Source: a virus
DNA length: 42,605 bases
Direction: 5' to 3' (one strand)
IMG/VR virus record: IMGVR_UViG_3300010885_056683
Location: 1 to 42,605 of that record
In this document: piece after piece, positions 1 through 8,607 of the stretch
Layout: each line of letters opens with the position of its first letter
How positions within the stretch are numbered: position 1 is the first letter of the stretch
Position numbers and translations under genes: made by a program
Notes under the pieces: generated by a model
What the model was told of the DNA's origin: nothing
What the model saw: only the letters and a program-made list of their open reading frames with translations
Database searches by the model: none

Positions 1-100
1 GGTGCCGGTGCCGGTGCCGGTGCCGGTGCCGGTGCCGGTGCCGGTGCCGGTGCCGGTGCCGGTGCCGGTGCCGGTGCCGGTGCCGGTGCCGGTGCCGGTG
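1..100. repeat. GGTGCC hexanucleotide tandem repeat at window edge
   Basis: Sixteen perfect GGTGCC units fill 1-96, plus GGTG, and the tract is cut by the window edge. On the minus strand it is in frame in the partial gene and encodes (Gly-Thr)n. A pure hexamer repeat is prone to slippage and to assembly collapse, which may be why the sequence ends here. Confidence 0.97.
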
Positions 101-399
101 TAGATCTGGTTCCCGTTGACGGACACCGAGCCATTGGTGCCCGAACTGACGACACCGGTGTTGGCGCCCGTGCCGGTGCCCGCGGGGCCCAGCGCCGCCA
201 GGCCCTGCTCGCGCGCCCAATTTGCCGACGTGCCAGGAGCGTAGCCTAAGGCCTGGTCGAGCTGGTCTGCTGTAACCCCATACGTCATGGCGTGTGCGTA
301 GACGGCGTTGGGGTCGACGCCCCCGACGCCGTTGGGGTCGAACAGGTTTTTGTCTCTCGCGTACTGCCTGATGTCTTCGCTTGTCAGAGCGGTTGCCAT
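1..399 (-). CDS. Partial virion-associated repeat protein (3' end beyond window)
   Basis: The frame opens at ATG 399 with an AAGG-type ribosome site a few bases upstream and stays open to base 1, so the C-terminus is missing. Residues about 10-70 (RQYARDKNLFDPNGVGGVDP and following) are nearly identical to the N-terminal region of the next gene at 415-1833, so the two are tandem paralogues. After a Gly/Thr/Asn/Ser-rich stretch the protein runs into an alternating Gly-Thr repeat encoded by the GGTGCC tract. The position, last in the late leftward operon, suggests a virion or internal head/tail protein. No function is recognised. Confidence 0.7.
   Translation of the reverse strand, partial: MATALTSEDIRQYARDKNLFDPNGVGGVDPNAVYAHAMTYGVTADQLDQALGYAPGTSANWAREQGLAALGPAGTGTGANTGVVSSGTNGSVSVNGNQIYTGTGTGTGTGTGTGTGTGTGTGTGTGTGTGTGT
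224..372. repeat. 149-bp direct repeat, copy A (matches 1628-1776)
   Basis: This stretch matches 1628-1776 in the same orientation with only a handful of mismatches, at a constant offset of 1404 bases. It encodes the shared domain of the two tandem paralogues, with M/K, Y/Q, N/A and A/V exchanges. Such near-identity in DNA means a recent duplication or gene conversion. Confidence 0.9.
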
Positions 400-414
400 G
401 GTCTGTCGCCTTCG

Positions 415-1833
415 CTATCGAATCAGGCCCTTCCGCGTCGTCTGCGGGCTGAGCTGGGGGTACTCCAGGGGCTTGGGCCCCGGCGTATTGTCCTCTTGCG
501 GAGTGGTCTGCAGCTTGGAAAAGCTGGGCGTCGTGATCCTGCCAGCCACTGCACCTTGGGGGCTCTGTGGCCCAGGCTGTGACGACAGGTTCTTCGCTGC
601 CTCGACCGCGCGGTTGTAGGACAGGAAGTTGTTGGGGTTCTGAAAGTGCTTTTGCTGGTCGTTCGGAAGGCTTTGGAAGTCGCGGTACGCTCTCGCTTCA
701 TTGGAGCCGTAGAGATCACGCGCCTTTTGCTCCAAAGCATCCAGGTCTGCCAGGGTCCACTGACGGCTCGGGGGCCTTCCGTAACGCTGCTCCTCGGGCT
801 TCCACAGGCCGAAGTGCTGCCGGGCCGCCGCAATGTTCTTCAGGTACCCTTCGTACTCGGCTTTCTTGGTGACACTCGGCGGGTCAGCGTAACCTTGGAC
901 TAGGCCGTTTACCCAACTGAGACGGGGGTCCCCCCGGCCCAGGTAATCAAGTGCTTCATTCAAAGCGCCGCGACGCTGCTGTTCAGTGAGCGGCATATCT
1001 CCCGACGCGCTATTCACAAACATGCCGGCGCTTTGCGTCTCCCACATCTGGTCCGTCTCGCGCCGCACCCGGTCGTAGACCTCCTGGTCGCCCGTCGCAC
1101 GAGCGTCGGCAAGGGCTTGATCAATGGCGGTTCGCGTTCTCTCGTAGTCCGACTGCCTCCCCGGATCAATACTCAGGGGGTTTGTCCACTGGCCGCTTTG
1201 CAAACGCCAGCCACGGCGGTATGCATCCGCCGTGTAGTCGTCGGTAACCCAGTCCGGCGCGCCCGGCGGGCGCACCCAAGAGGAAGAAGGAGGCGCCGGG
1301 GCCTGGAGCACTGCAGCCGGGGCCTGAGGAGCGGCGGCCGGAGACTGTGGCGCGGCGGCCGGAGCCTGTGGCGCGGCGGCCGGAGCCTGGGGCGCGGCGG
1401 GGCTATCGTAGGCCGGAGCCTGTGGCGCGGCGGGGCTATCGTAGGCCGGCGCGATGTCCGAGGGCCCGCGGGTGAAGTTGTTGCGGACCGAGGGGTTCAC
1501 GTAGGCCGGCGCGATGTTCGAAGGCCCGCGGGTGACGTTGTTGCGGGCCGCGGGGTTCACGTAGGCCGCGAGATGTGGAGGCCGGCGTGTTGGTAGAGGT
1601 GTCAGGCCCTGTTCGCGCACCCACGCCGCCGACGTGCCAGGAGCGTAGCCTAAGGCCTGGTCGAGCTGGTCTGCGGTAACCCCCTGCGTCTTGGCGTGTG
1701 CGTAGACGGCGTTGGGGTCGACGCCCCCGACGCCGTTGGGATCGAACAGGTTTTTGTCTCTCGCGTACTGCCTGATGATTGCGCTGGAGTAGTTGGGCCT
1801 GGCACGCGCGAAGGACTGCTCGTAGGTCGCCAT
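415..1833 (-). CDS. Hypothetical virion protein with duplicated N-terminal domain and Ala/Pro repeats
   Basis: The start is ATG 1833 (MATYEQ) because a perfect AGGAGG lies 5 bases upstream; the GTG two codons earlier would sit on the ribosome site. Residues about 15-75 form the domain shared with the preceding partial gene. Then come two copies of a roughly 20-residue PAYVNP...RGPS unit, two AYDSPAAPQAP units and a run of AAAPQAP repeats, a flexible linker. The C-terminal 270 residues are polar and helix-rich (for example DALEQKARDLYGSNEARAY). No catalytic motif is recognised. The linker, the late-operon position and the paralogue suggest a structural or internal virion protein; this is inference. 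Confidence 0.8.
   Translation of the reverse strand: MATYEQSFARARPNYSSAIIRQYARDKNLFDPNGVGGVDPNAVYAHAKTQGVTADQLDQALGYAPGTSAAWVREQGLTPLPTRRPPHLAAYVNPAARNNVTRGPSNIAPAYVNPSVRNNFTRGPSDIAPAYDSPAAPQAPAYDSPAAPQAPAAAPQAPAAAPQSPAAAPQAPAAVLQAPAPPSSSWVRPPGAPDWVTDDYTADAYRRGWRLQSGQWTNPLSIDPGRQSDYERTRTAIDQALADARATGDQEVYDRVRRETDQMWETQSAGMFVNSASGDMPLTEQQRRGALNEALDYLGRGDPRLSWVNGLVQGYADPPSVTKKAEYEGYLKNIAAARQHFGLWKPEEQRYGRPPSRQWTLADLDALEQKARDLYGSNEARAYRDFQSLPNDQQKHFQNPNNFLSYNRAVEAAKNLSSQPGPQSPQGAVAGRITTPSFSKLQTTPQEDNTPGPKPLEYPQLSPQTTRKGLIR
1628..1776. repeat. 149-bp direct repeat, copy B (matches 224-372)
   Basis: Second copy of the near-identical segment described at 224-372. It lies in the N-terminal part of the 415-1833 gene. 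Confidence 0.9.
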
Positions 1834-1842
1834 GTACACCTC

Positions 1843-2295
1843 CTAGAAGTGCAGCCGCCGAAGTACGCGGTTCTCGTTCGGCGTCACGGGATCGTTCAGA
1901 ACCGCAGCCTTCTCGTCCGCGGTCACCCCTTGGATGTTGGCGGCGATGAGCATGTCGACGGCGGTCTCGGTTACCTGGCGCTTCAGGTCGACCCACGGCA
2001 GCATGCTCAGGTACTTCACGACGGCCACCACGTTGGGGTCGGTGGAGGCAAGGATCCTCCACATCGCTGCGTTGCCGAAGCGTGCGAGGAACGCCGGCAC
2101 GTCGATCAGGTCCTTGTAGGGAATCGGCGGCGGCGGGGGCGCGCTGTCGGCCGTGCCCTCCTGCACGGTCATCTTCTTCGCGGGGTCGAGCACACGGTAG
2201 CCCACGGTCTCCCAGCACCGCGTGCTCTCGTTGTAGATTGGCTCGGTGGCGAACTCGACGACTCGGCCGGGGGCTTGGATAAGGATCCAGGGCAT
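1843..2295 (-). CDS. Hypothetical phage protein, 150 aa
   Basis: Starts at ATG 2295 (MPWILIQAPGRVVEF). A longer open frame upstream is the shadow of the adjacent fibre gene. The middle has a polyproline stretch (SAPPPPPIPYKDL). The stop TAG overlaps the AGGAGG of the next gene, so the two are translated in tandem. The C-terminal half (LASTDPNVVAVVKYLSMLPWVDLKRQ) looks helical. It sits directly after the large fibre-like gene, so an assembly or baseplate role is possible, but no family is recognised. Confidence 0.75.
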   Translation of the reverse strand: MPWILIQAPGRVVEFATEPIYNESTRCWETVGYRVLDPAKKMTVQEGTADSAPPPPPIPYKDLIDVPAFLARFGNAAMWRILASTDPNVVAVVKYLSMLPWVDLKRQVTETAVDMLIAANIQGVTADEKAAVLNDPVTPNENRVLRRLHF

Positions 2296-2297
2296 GT

Positions 2298-4700
2298 TCA
2301 GACTCCGTTGAGGGTGGCGGTCTTCCCGAAGATGGTGCCGCGGTTTCCGCGGATCGGCGTGGCGGTGCTGTGGTCGAAGACCGTGGGCGCACCCCAGTTG
2401 TCTCGCAAGGTGAACATGCCGGCCGTCCGCACCGCGACGGTCTCGCCGGGTGCGGCAGCGCGATCGGCGACGCCCAGGATGACAGCAGGCGAGGTGTACC
2501 GGATAAAGCGCACGTCCGAGTCCGTTGCGTTGGCATAGGTGATCCAGAAGTCCCCGTTGTTGAGGGCCCTGCACTCCACCGCGGAAACCGACTTCGCTTC
2601 GACGGTGCCAAGGGAGCCTTGCAATACGCCGGTCGCGGAGTACCTGGCGTAGCGGAGGTTGGTGGTGCTGTTGTTGTAGGCGACAACGAACTCGCCTCCG
2701 GGCAGCGCGCCCACGCTGCCGGCCGTGTTGTTCACCGTTTCGACCGTCGTTGCGCTGATTCCTGCGCTGCCGGTCGCGGTCTTGGTGATGTACTTGACGC
2801 TGGTGCCGCTCGGCCCGTAGAGGAAGACGACGCCTCCGGTCGACAGTCCGGCGGCGGCGATCCACGTTGTCGTGACTGCTTCCAGGGTTGCGGGCGCGGC
2901 GACCTGCGTACCGGCGCCGTCGAAGACCGCGAACCGCGGTGCGCTGGCACTGTTCATGTAGCCGATGGCGAAGCCCCCGTTGCGCAGGGCTGCCAGAGCA
3001 CCACGCGCCGCCACCGTCGCCTCCACGGTCGTCAGCGAGCCTTGAAGCACGCCTGCGGCCGAGTACCGGCCAAAACGCACCACGGCGTCGTAGAGGCTCT
3101 CCCAAGCCAGGACGAACTCCCCGTTGGGGAGCGCACTGGCGCTGATCCACCGGGAGTAGACAGCTTCGGCTACGGTTTCCGTCACCTGCACCACGCCAGC
3201 GCGAGACCACACGGTGAATGCTGGAACGTTGTTGATCGTCGTGTACGCGTGCACGAAGGCGCCGCTCGGGAGGCGCGCGGCTGAGCTTGCGGAGGTCGGG
3301 TTCGACACCACGGCCGTCAACGCGCCCTGCGTCACACCACCCGAGGAGTAGCGTTGGAACGAAGAGGACCCGGCGAAAGTGGCGCGACTCTGCCGAATGT
3401 CGGTCGTGGCGTTGCAGTAGAGGATGGCGTTGATGTTCGTCTGCAGACACGCAACCGCCACACCCCGGGCGATGCTGTTCACGGCCTCGACCGTACCGGG
3501 GCTATCCAAGACCACACCGAGGGGGTTGAACTTGGCTGCTCTCACACTGGTCGTGGAGTTGCAGTACGCGATCACGAAGTCCCCGGACGGCATCACGCCA
3601 ACGCTGGCACAATACGATGTCACCGCCTCCACGGTTGTGATGGAGCCTTGCGGCGTACCGGTCGCGTTGAAGCGTGCGAACTTGACGCTGGCGCTGGTGG
3701 CGTACGCGACGACAAAGCCACCGTCATTGAGCCCCACCACACTCATCGAGTCCCATCCGTTGTACACCGTAGCCGCTTCGATCACCGTAACCGCGCTGAC
3801 CGCGGTGCCTGTGCTGTCGTAAATCCGGAAGTTGGGGGCCGCGCCGGTATCTCGCCAGACCACGACAAAGCCGCCGCTAGACAAGGACGCCGCCGCGACG
3901 GCGGCCAGGGACGCGCCGGTGGCGATCTGGGTGTCCGACCCCTGGAGGTCGCCGGCGTTGTTGAAGCGACTGAAACGAACATCGTCGGGGTTGGCCGTGC
4001 TGTTGGCGTACGCGACTACAAAGCCCCCTCCGGTGAGTCCGGCGACACCCACGCCGTAACAGTTCCCGCCGGGGTTGCTGATGGTGGTTGCGGCCTTGAC
4101 GGATCCGCCAGTAGAGTCACGAATCGTATAGCCGAGTTGCCCGCTGGTCTGCCCGTAGACCGCAACGAAGTTGCCGTCCGACAACGGGGCGCAATTAACG
4201 ACTTGGTAAGGCGCAGCGGAGTAGGTCGTGTATGCGCCTACGGTGGACCCGGCGGAGTTCATTACTTCGCCGACAAGGTATCCATTAGAATCAGTACGAG
4301 CTACGACGACGTAATTGCCTCCAGTAAGCACGCAGGCTCGCACTGAGGCCACCGAAGCCGCCTCGACGGCCGCGCCCGAGCCATAAGCTGGGTTCGCAGT
4401 GCTGTAGCCCGCAACGCCTTCGCCGGAAACGCCGCCGACGAAGGTGACGGCCCTCATGCCACTGAGGCTGCCGGTGACCGTGGTGGCACTGCCGTAGGCG
4501 GCTCCCGCGACGCCGCCTGACGGCGCCGCGCCGTACTCGATCGGGAAGACCCCTTCGGCAGTCCCGTTGACGCAGAGCACGTCACCTTGGCGGACCGACT
4601 CCGTGACGACGGCGTAGCCGCCGTCTTCCAGCGGCACGTAGGGGTCCGCTGACGTGACGATCGAGTCCCGAGTTGGGAACCCACTGAGCCCGCGGTTCAC
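2298..4700 (-). CDS. Tail fibre/spike-like protein with about a dozen beta-repeats
   Basis: An 800-residue protein. After an 80-residue N-terminal part, most of it is a series of roughly 45-55-residue repeats with the pattern G-G-F-V-V-A-Y-x-N-S ... A-R-F/Y-x-x-x-G-x-x-Q-G-S-x-x-T-V-E-A, ending in a short non-repeat tail (RGNRGTIFGK). Regular short beta-repeats of this kind fit a beta-propeller or elongated fibre, the usual makeup of receptor-binding virion proteins. The start overlaps the upstream stop as ATGA, so translation is coupled. The repeats resemble WD/kelch-type blades only loosely. The fibre role is inferred from repeats and position. Confidence 0.7.
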   Translation of the reverse strand: MNRGLSGFPTRDSIVTSADPYVPLEDGGYAVVTESVRQGDVLCVNGTAEGVFPIEYGAAPSGGVAGAAYGSATTVTGSLSGMRAVTFVGGVSGEGVAGYSTANPAYGSGAAVEAASVASVRACVLTGGNYVVVARTDSNGYLVGEVMNSAGSTVGAYTTYSAAPYQVVNCAPLSDGNFVAVYGQTSGQLGYTIRDSTGGSVKAATTISNPGGNCYGVGVAGLTGGGFVVAYANSTANPDDVRFSRFNNAGDLQGSDTQIATGASLAAVAAASLSSGGFVVVWRDTGAAPNFRIYDSTGTAVSAVTVIEAATVYNGWDSMSVVGLNDGGFVVAYATSASVKFARFNATGTPQGSITTVEAVTSYCASVGVMPSGDFVIAYCNSTTSVRAAKFNPLGVVLDSPGTVEAVNSIARGVAVACLQTNINAILYCNATTDIRQSRATFAGSSSFQRYSSGGVTQGALTAVVSNPTSASSAARLPSGAFVHAYTTINNVPAFTVWSRAGVVQVTETVAEAVYSRWISASALPNGEFVLAWESLYDAVVRFGRYSAAGVLQGSLTTVEATVAARGALAALRNGGFAIGYMNSASAPRFAVFDGAGTQVAAPATLEAVTTTWIAAAGLSTGGVVFLYGPSGTSVKYITKTATGSAGISATTVETVNNTAGSVGALPGGEFVVAYNNSTTNLRYARYSATGVLQGSLGTVEAKSVSAVECRALNNGDFWITYANATDSDVRFIRYTSPAVILGVADRAAAPGETVAVRTAGMFTLRDNWGAPTVFDHSTATPIRGNRGTIFGKTATLNGV

Positions 4701-5080
4701 AGATCACCCCCGAAGGCGAAGACGTTGAACGTGTTCGCGACTTCCGTCGTCGCGCGCAGGCTGTATCCGGTCGGCAGGACGACGCCGCCCGCCAGCTCGA
4801 CGAGTTGCTCGAAGGTCTTGTCCGTCGCCGCGGGCGTCGTCGCCGGGACGGGCACCTCGGTCAGCAGCCGGGCGTTGCTTCCGTCGTGGATGAACAGCCG
4901 CACAATGCCTACGAGCGTAGACGACACGGCCTTGACCGCCACGTAGTCGACGCGCGTGCCCGAAGAGGCGGCGGTGAGCACGGTGACGACCGTGCCCGTG
5001 CCGTCCCGGTAAGGGTTCGCCGTCGAGACCTGGGCGACAGCGATCCTCGGGGTCGCTGCGAACTGGGGTGCGTTCGCCAT
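4697..5080 (-). CDS. Hypothetical virion protein, 127 aa
   Basis: A small beta-rich protein (VDYVAVKAVSSTLVGIVRLF, then GYSLRATTEVANTFNVFAF). It overlaps the downstream fibre gene by four bases (ATGA) and follows the 140-aa gene after one base. Similar small proteins are common beside phage tail genes. No motif identifies a function. A head-fibre or tail accessory role is inferred from context only. Confidence 0.8.
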   Translation of the reverse strand: MANAPQFAATPRIAVAQVSTANPYRDGTGTVVTVLTAASSGTRVDYVAVKAVSSTLVGIVRLFIHDGSNARLLTEVPVPATTPAATDKTFEQLVELAGGVVLPTGYSLRATTEVANTFNVFAFGGDL

Positions 5081-5081
5081 C

Positions 5082-5504
5082 TCAGATCACTCCTTGTGCG
5101 AAGAGAGCGTAGGAAAGCGCTGCCACACCGCCGCCGCTCCAGTAGTTGGTCGTGCCGTCGCTTGCAAGAACGTGGCCGCTCTTGCCGACCTGCGGGGGAA
5201 GGATTCCGGGGATCGAGCCGATCGTGCCGCGCACCCAGGCGGTGGTTGCGACCACCGTCGAGTCGACCGAGAGAGCGGGCGTCGGCGCGCGGACCTCGGT
5301 AGCCCCGTCGAGGTCCACCGCGCCGGCCGTGTGCGTCATCGTGCCGGTGCTGGTGGGGTTGACGACCGTCACGCGGGCCTGCAGCGCGGCCTCGACGGTG
5401 TCGAAGCCACCCTGGATGCTGAGGTACTCGCTACGGATGGGCGACGATTGGCCCCGCGAGAACGGCACCGGCACGCCCGTTACGGTGTAGTGGGGGTTCG
5501 TCAT
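5082..5504 (-). CDS. Hypothetical tail/fibre-associated protein, 140 aa
   Basis: The N-terminus has short beta-strand segments. The middle (ATEVRAPTPALSVDSTVVAT) and the C-terminal GKSGHVLASDGTTNYWSGGG are of the kind found in phage fibre stalks and baseplate-anchoring domains. It overlaps the end of the 616-aa tail gene by four bases and lies one base before the 127-aa gene. Part of the contiguous tail cluster. Function inferred from context. Confidence 0.75.
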   Translation of the reverse strand: MTNPHYTVTGVPVPFSRGQSSPIRSEYLSIQGGFDTVEAALQARVTVVNPTSTGTMTHTAGAVDLDGATEVRAPTPALSVDSTVVATTAWVRGTIGSIPGILPPQVGKSGHVLASDGTTNYWSGGGVAALSYALFAQGVI

Positions 5505-7351
5505 CGTTGAAGCCTGCGAGGGGTGTAGTGCAACAGCACGGACTGCAAGGTAAAGGGGGCGCTCAGCGCGTCCTTGGAAAAGAACAACAGGCTGATGTTG
5601 CTGCTCGTGCCGTACAGGTCATACCGTGGCGGCGACAGGTAGGGAGAGTCCCATGTGAACTGGTCCCACGTGAACTGGTCCCAGAAGCCACCGGAGCCGG
5701 GGGTATCCGTGTTCTGGGCGAAGTCACTGAGCGAAGTTGCAGCGATCGGAATCGAGTAGTCCCCGTAGTCCAGCTCGAAGGCCATGTACAGCTTCGCGTA
5801 CGACGGGATCAGCATCTCCAGCACCGCGCGGCGCCAGCGCTTGCGCACCGTCGGGCCCCGCTCGGCGTTGAAGGCCAGGCGGATCCAGGATTCAATTTCG
5901 GATCCGTCGAACGAGGTGCCGACCTCCATCTGGTAGACGAAGCCGTTGGTCGAACCGAAGAACGCGACCTCCTGCCCGTCCAGGTCCTCGTTGCTGCACG
6001 CGCACGCAACGGGGTTAGGGTACTGGATGGGCATGATCGCCCGCACACGTCGACCGGAGATCCAGAAGACGAGGCCCCAGCCGCCGTCGAAGTACAGACG
6101 ATAATGATCTTGCGATCTCAATACGCTGGAGGCGGTCGCCGTGCCCCGCCGGAGGTTGACGAAGGGTTGCACCAAAGACGACACGGAAGCCGCAGCGAAG
6201 TTGCCGAAGTCCTGCGTCGTCGCCAACGTGGTGGCACCGCGATCGTCCAAGGAGATCGCCGTCGATACGTACTGAGCGGTGCGCGGCAGGGCTCCGGCGT
6301 CGCTGGAGACAAGACGCAGTCTCCAGGTGTCGGTGCTGTAGCCGTACAGGATCGAGGTCTTGTTGCGTCCGTAGACCGCCAGGGCGGCCGTGTCCCCGTC
6401 GCCTGGCAGCGGCACCAGGCACGTGATCTGGTCCCCCGTCCCGATCTCGGCGGGCGTGCTGCCGACGCCCGCCCATCCGCTCGTGGGGGCTCCGGGGCTG
6501 GAAGCGAAGAGCGAGCCGAGGATCGCCAGGAACAGCCGGTTCTGGTGCGCCGTGATGGCGGAAGGCGTGTCCGGCGTCGCCGTCGAGGTGATTCGCGTGA
6601 ACGTCGTTCCGTCGAACTGGAAAGCCTTGTTCTTGCCGTCGCAGCCGTACATCTTGTACCCGTTGGCCGCGCCCGTGAAGTTGTAGTTCACGAACTCGTA
6701 GGAGCCTCCCGGGAGTTGCGTCACCCCGGTCGAGACCTCCACCCAGCCGCCGGTGGTGGCGTAGTACATGCCCGCGGAAGCGCCGCCGACCTTGTTGCGG
6801 AAGGCGTAGAGCTTGCCGTCGTAGACCCACACCCCCAGGACGCTGCCCTCGCCAGGAACGGCCTGGATGTCGGCACGGCGATCGGCTGCCGCGAGGTTGG
6901 CGTAGGTGAGGTCCGTGAGCACGTCGGCAGCGGCGCCCAATGCCTGTGCGGAGATCGTGCCAACAGGGGAGCCGCTGACGTTGAGCGTCTCCCCGAGCGT
7001 GAAGTCCCCGGAGTTGCGCCCGGTGACCAGGCTCGTCGAGGAGAGGACCGACAGCACCTTCGCGGTCTTCGAAGACGTGACCCCCGTCAGGGTGTCACCG
7101 GCGGCCACGGTGCCGGTCAACGCGACCGTCAGGATCCAGTAGTCCGTCTCGCTAGGCTTCGGCCGGCCATCGAAGCGCTCGTAGCCTCCGACCCGCTTGT
7201 ACCCGCCGCTGATCTCCGGGACGAAGTTGCACGCATCGATGCACGTGCCCGGCTTCAGTTGCAGCGCAGGGGAGACGAGGTCGAGACCTCCTGCGAGCTG
7301 CACGTAGGAGGTCTGCACCGTCGGCATCGCCGAAGGGGCCCAGGGATTCAC
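5501..7351 (-). CDS. Putative tail structural protein, 616 aa
   Basis: Begins at GTG 7351, overlapping the adaptor stop as GTGA; an ATG eight codons in (MPTVQTSYVQLAGGLDLVSP) is an alternative. The N-terminal GGLDLVSP...GTCIDACNF...GGYKRVGGYERF resembles the N-terminus of large podovirus tail or stabilisation proteins that follow the head-tail adaptor. A Gly/Thr/Ser beta insertion covers residues about 70-145, and the rest is beta-rich (for example YGCDGKNKAFQFDG). Length and order (capsid, adaptor, this gene) fit a tail tube or nozzle protein. The family is recognised only loosely. Confidence 0.65.
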   Translation of the reverse strand: MNPWAPSAMPTVQTSYVQLAGGLDLVSPALQLKPGTCIDACNFVPEISGGYKRVGGYERFDGRPKPSETDYWILTVALTGTVAAGDTLTGVTSSKTAKVLSVLSSTSLVTGRNSGDFTLGETLNVSGSPVGTISAQALGAAADVLTDLTYANLAAADRRADIQAVPGEGSVLGVWVYDGKLYAFRNKVGGASAGMYYATTGGWVEVSTGVTQLPGGSYEFVNYNFTGAANGYKMYGCDGKNKAFQFDGTTFTRITSTATPDTPSAITAHQNRLFLAILGSLFASSPGAPTSGWAGVGSTPAEIGTGDQITCLVPLPGDGDTAALAVYGRNKTSILYGYSTDTWRLRLVSSDAGALPRTAQYVSTAISLDDRGATTLATTQDFGNFAAASVSSLVQPFVNLRRGTATASSVLRSQDHYRLYFDGGWGLVFWISGRRVRAIMPIQYPNPVACACSNEDLDGQEVAFFGSTNGFVYQMEVGTSFDGSEIESWIRLAFNAERGPTVRKRWRRAVLEMLIPSYAKLYMAFELDYGDYSIPIAATSLSDFAQNTDTPGSGGFWDQFTWDQFTWDSPYLSPPRYDLYGTSSNISLLFFSKDALSAPFTLQSVLLHYTPRRLQR

Positions 7352-8025
7352 GCCAGGGGCCCCCCGAATCGAAGCGGCGGCAGTTGGTTGCGCTCCAGCG
7401 CGCGCATGAGAACGCCGTACTCCTCCAAGGCGAACGTCTTCACCTCGGTCGCGGCCTCATAGCCGGCGTACTTGAGCAGGCCCCGATACACGATGACCAT
7501 CCGAAAGTCGTTCGGGATCAGCGGTTCGTCGGCGTCCGCGGCCAACGCGTGCGGAGTGCGCCAGTAGCGGCCGACGATCGTGTAGCCCGTTGCGTCGGCC
7601 TTCGGCCCCAGGACCAGGGCCTTGTCCTCCCGCTGCGCGAAGCATGTCGGGCGGCCCGGGGTCTGCGCGCCGTACTGGTAGGTATCGCGCATGGAGTCGT
7701 AGTCCCACTCGACCATGAACTGCTCGTCAGCGACGCCGACCGCGGTCTGGTAGATCCGCAGGCTCTCGGCATCCAGGAGGTTCAGGTCCGTCGCGCTCAT
7801 GTCGGTGAGCGTGTAGACCTGCTGATCGGCAACCGTGGGGAAGGACAGGTCCTTCTTCAGGAAGTGCCACGTCTCGTGGCGCTGCTGCACATCGGTGTAC
7901 GCCTTCTGTACCCACGACACAACGCGGCGATTCTCCCCTGTCTGCCCGACCACCGACGCAGGACCTCCGCCAGGGATGCTGGCAAGCATCGCCAACTCCT
8001 GGCACAGGTCAAGGAACGTCGACAT
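7348..8025 (-). CDS. Putative head-tail adaptor/connector protein
   Basis: 225 residues. The N-terminus (MSTFLDLCQELAMLASIPGG) and the following VVSWVQKAYTDVQQRHETWHFL are characteristic of short podovirus adaptor proteins that sit under the portal ring, with helices first and a beta domain after (WRTPHALAADADEPLIPNDF). It lies between capsid-decoration genes and the large tail protein, the usual place for a gene of this kind. Four-base overlap with the downstream tail gene. Confidence 0.6.
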   Translation of the reverse strand: MSTFLDLCQELAMLASIPGGGPASVVGQTGENRRVVSWVQKAYTDVQQRHETWHFLKKDLSFPTVADQQVYTLTDMSATDLNLLDAESLRIYQTAVGVADEQFMVEWDYDSMRDTYQYGAQTPGRPTCFAQREDKALVLGPKADATGYTIVGRYWRTPHALAADADEPLIPNDFRMVIVYRGLLKYAGYEAATEVKTFALEEYGVLMRALERNQLPPLRFGGPLA

Positions 8026-8029
8026 GCCA

Positions 8030-8536
8030 TCACCCGGGGTTGCGAAGCACCGACTTCAGCCAATCGGCGCCGCGCCGGCCCGAGGGGTCGGTGACGACCT
8101 GGAAGGGGTAGGTCAAGGCGAGCACGACCTCGTCCTGGAAGCCCATCGAGCCGTCGGCGAGGGTGATCTTCTTCTGCCGCACGCGGCCTTGCTTGGCCGC
8201 CGCCAGCACGCCGAGGTGGTAGCGCTTGAAGGTGTGCGTGTTGCCATCCCGAGGGTAGCAGCGGTAGTCGCCGTTGACCGCGACCTCGACGTAGCTCGGC
8301 TCGCTGTCGTTCCCGGGCTCGGGCAGCATGACATCCAGCTCCTCGGCCATGAACCGTTCGAAGTCGAACAGGTCCTTCGTCGGCGTCTTGATCTCGTCCA
8401 TCGCGATGCCGGCCTTCGGCGGCACCTTGATCTCGTCCGGCCGCGCGGGGTCGCGCAAGGACATGTTCTGGACGGCGTCGATGATGTCGACATCCGACGA
8501 GTCCACACCGGGGCGCTCGAAGGGGTTTTTCGCCAT
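8030..8536 (-). CDS. Hypothetical virion protein, 168 aa
   Basis: Good ribosome site (AGGAGA) before ATG 8536. The N-terminal third is acidic and probably disordered (DEIKVPPKAGIAMDEIKTPT). The rest contains FERFMAEELDVMLPEP and a beta region ending TYPFQVVTDPSGRRGADWLK. Located between the decoration-type genes and the adaptor, it may be a head-completion protein. No family recognised. Confidence 0.75.
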   Translation of the reverse strand: MAKNPFERPGVDSSDVDIIDAVQNMSLRDPARPDEIKVPPKAGIAMDEIKTPTKDLFDFERFMAEELDVMLPEPGNDSEPSYVEVAVNGDYRCYPRDGNTHTFKRYHLGVLAAAKQGRVRQKKITLADGSMGFQDEVVLALTYPFQVVTDPSGRRGADWLKSVLRNPG

Positions 8537-8551
8537 TGCACTTCTCCTGTG

Positions 8552-8580
8552 AAGCGCCCCCGGCCGAAACCAGGGGCGTT
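8552..8580 (-). other. Stem-loop between virion genes
   Basis: The arms CGCCCC (8555-8560) and GGGGCG (8573-8578) are perfect complements, extended by two A-T pairs around a bulged G. It lies in the 71-base gap between the 183-aa and 168-aa genes. No U-run follows on the minus strand, so it is more likely a processing or attenuation hairpin than a full terminator. Confidence 0.4.
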
Positions 8581-8607
8581 GGGGTCATCGAAACTACTGA
8601 CCGCGCA

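Noticed and set aside
5507-7462. 651-codon plus-strand frame opposite the tail protein gene
   Set aside because: Arg/Gly/Val/Ala-rich composition with no domain, and no ribosome site. Antisense shadow of the 5501-7351 gene.
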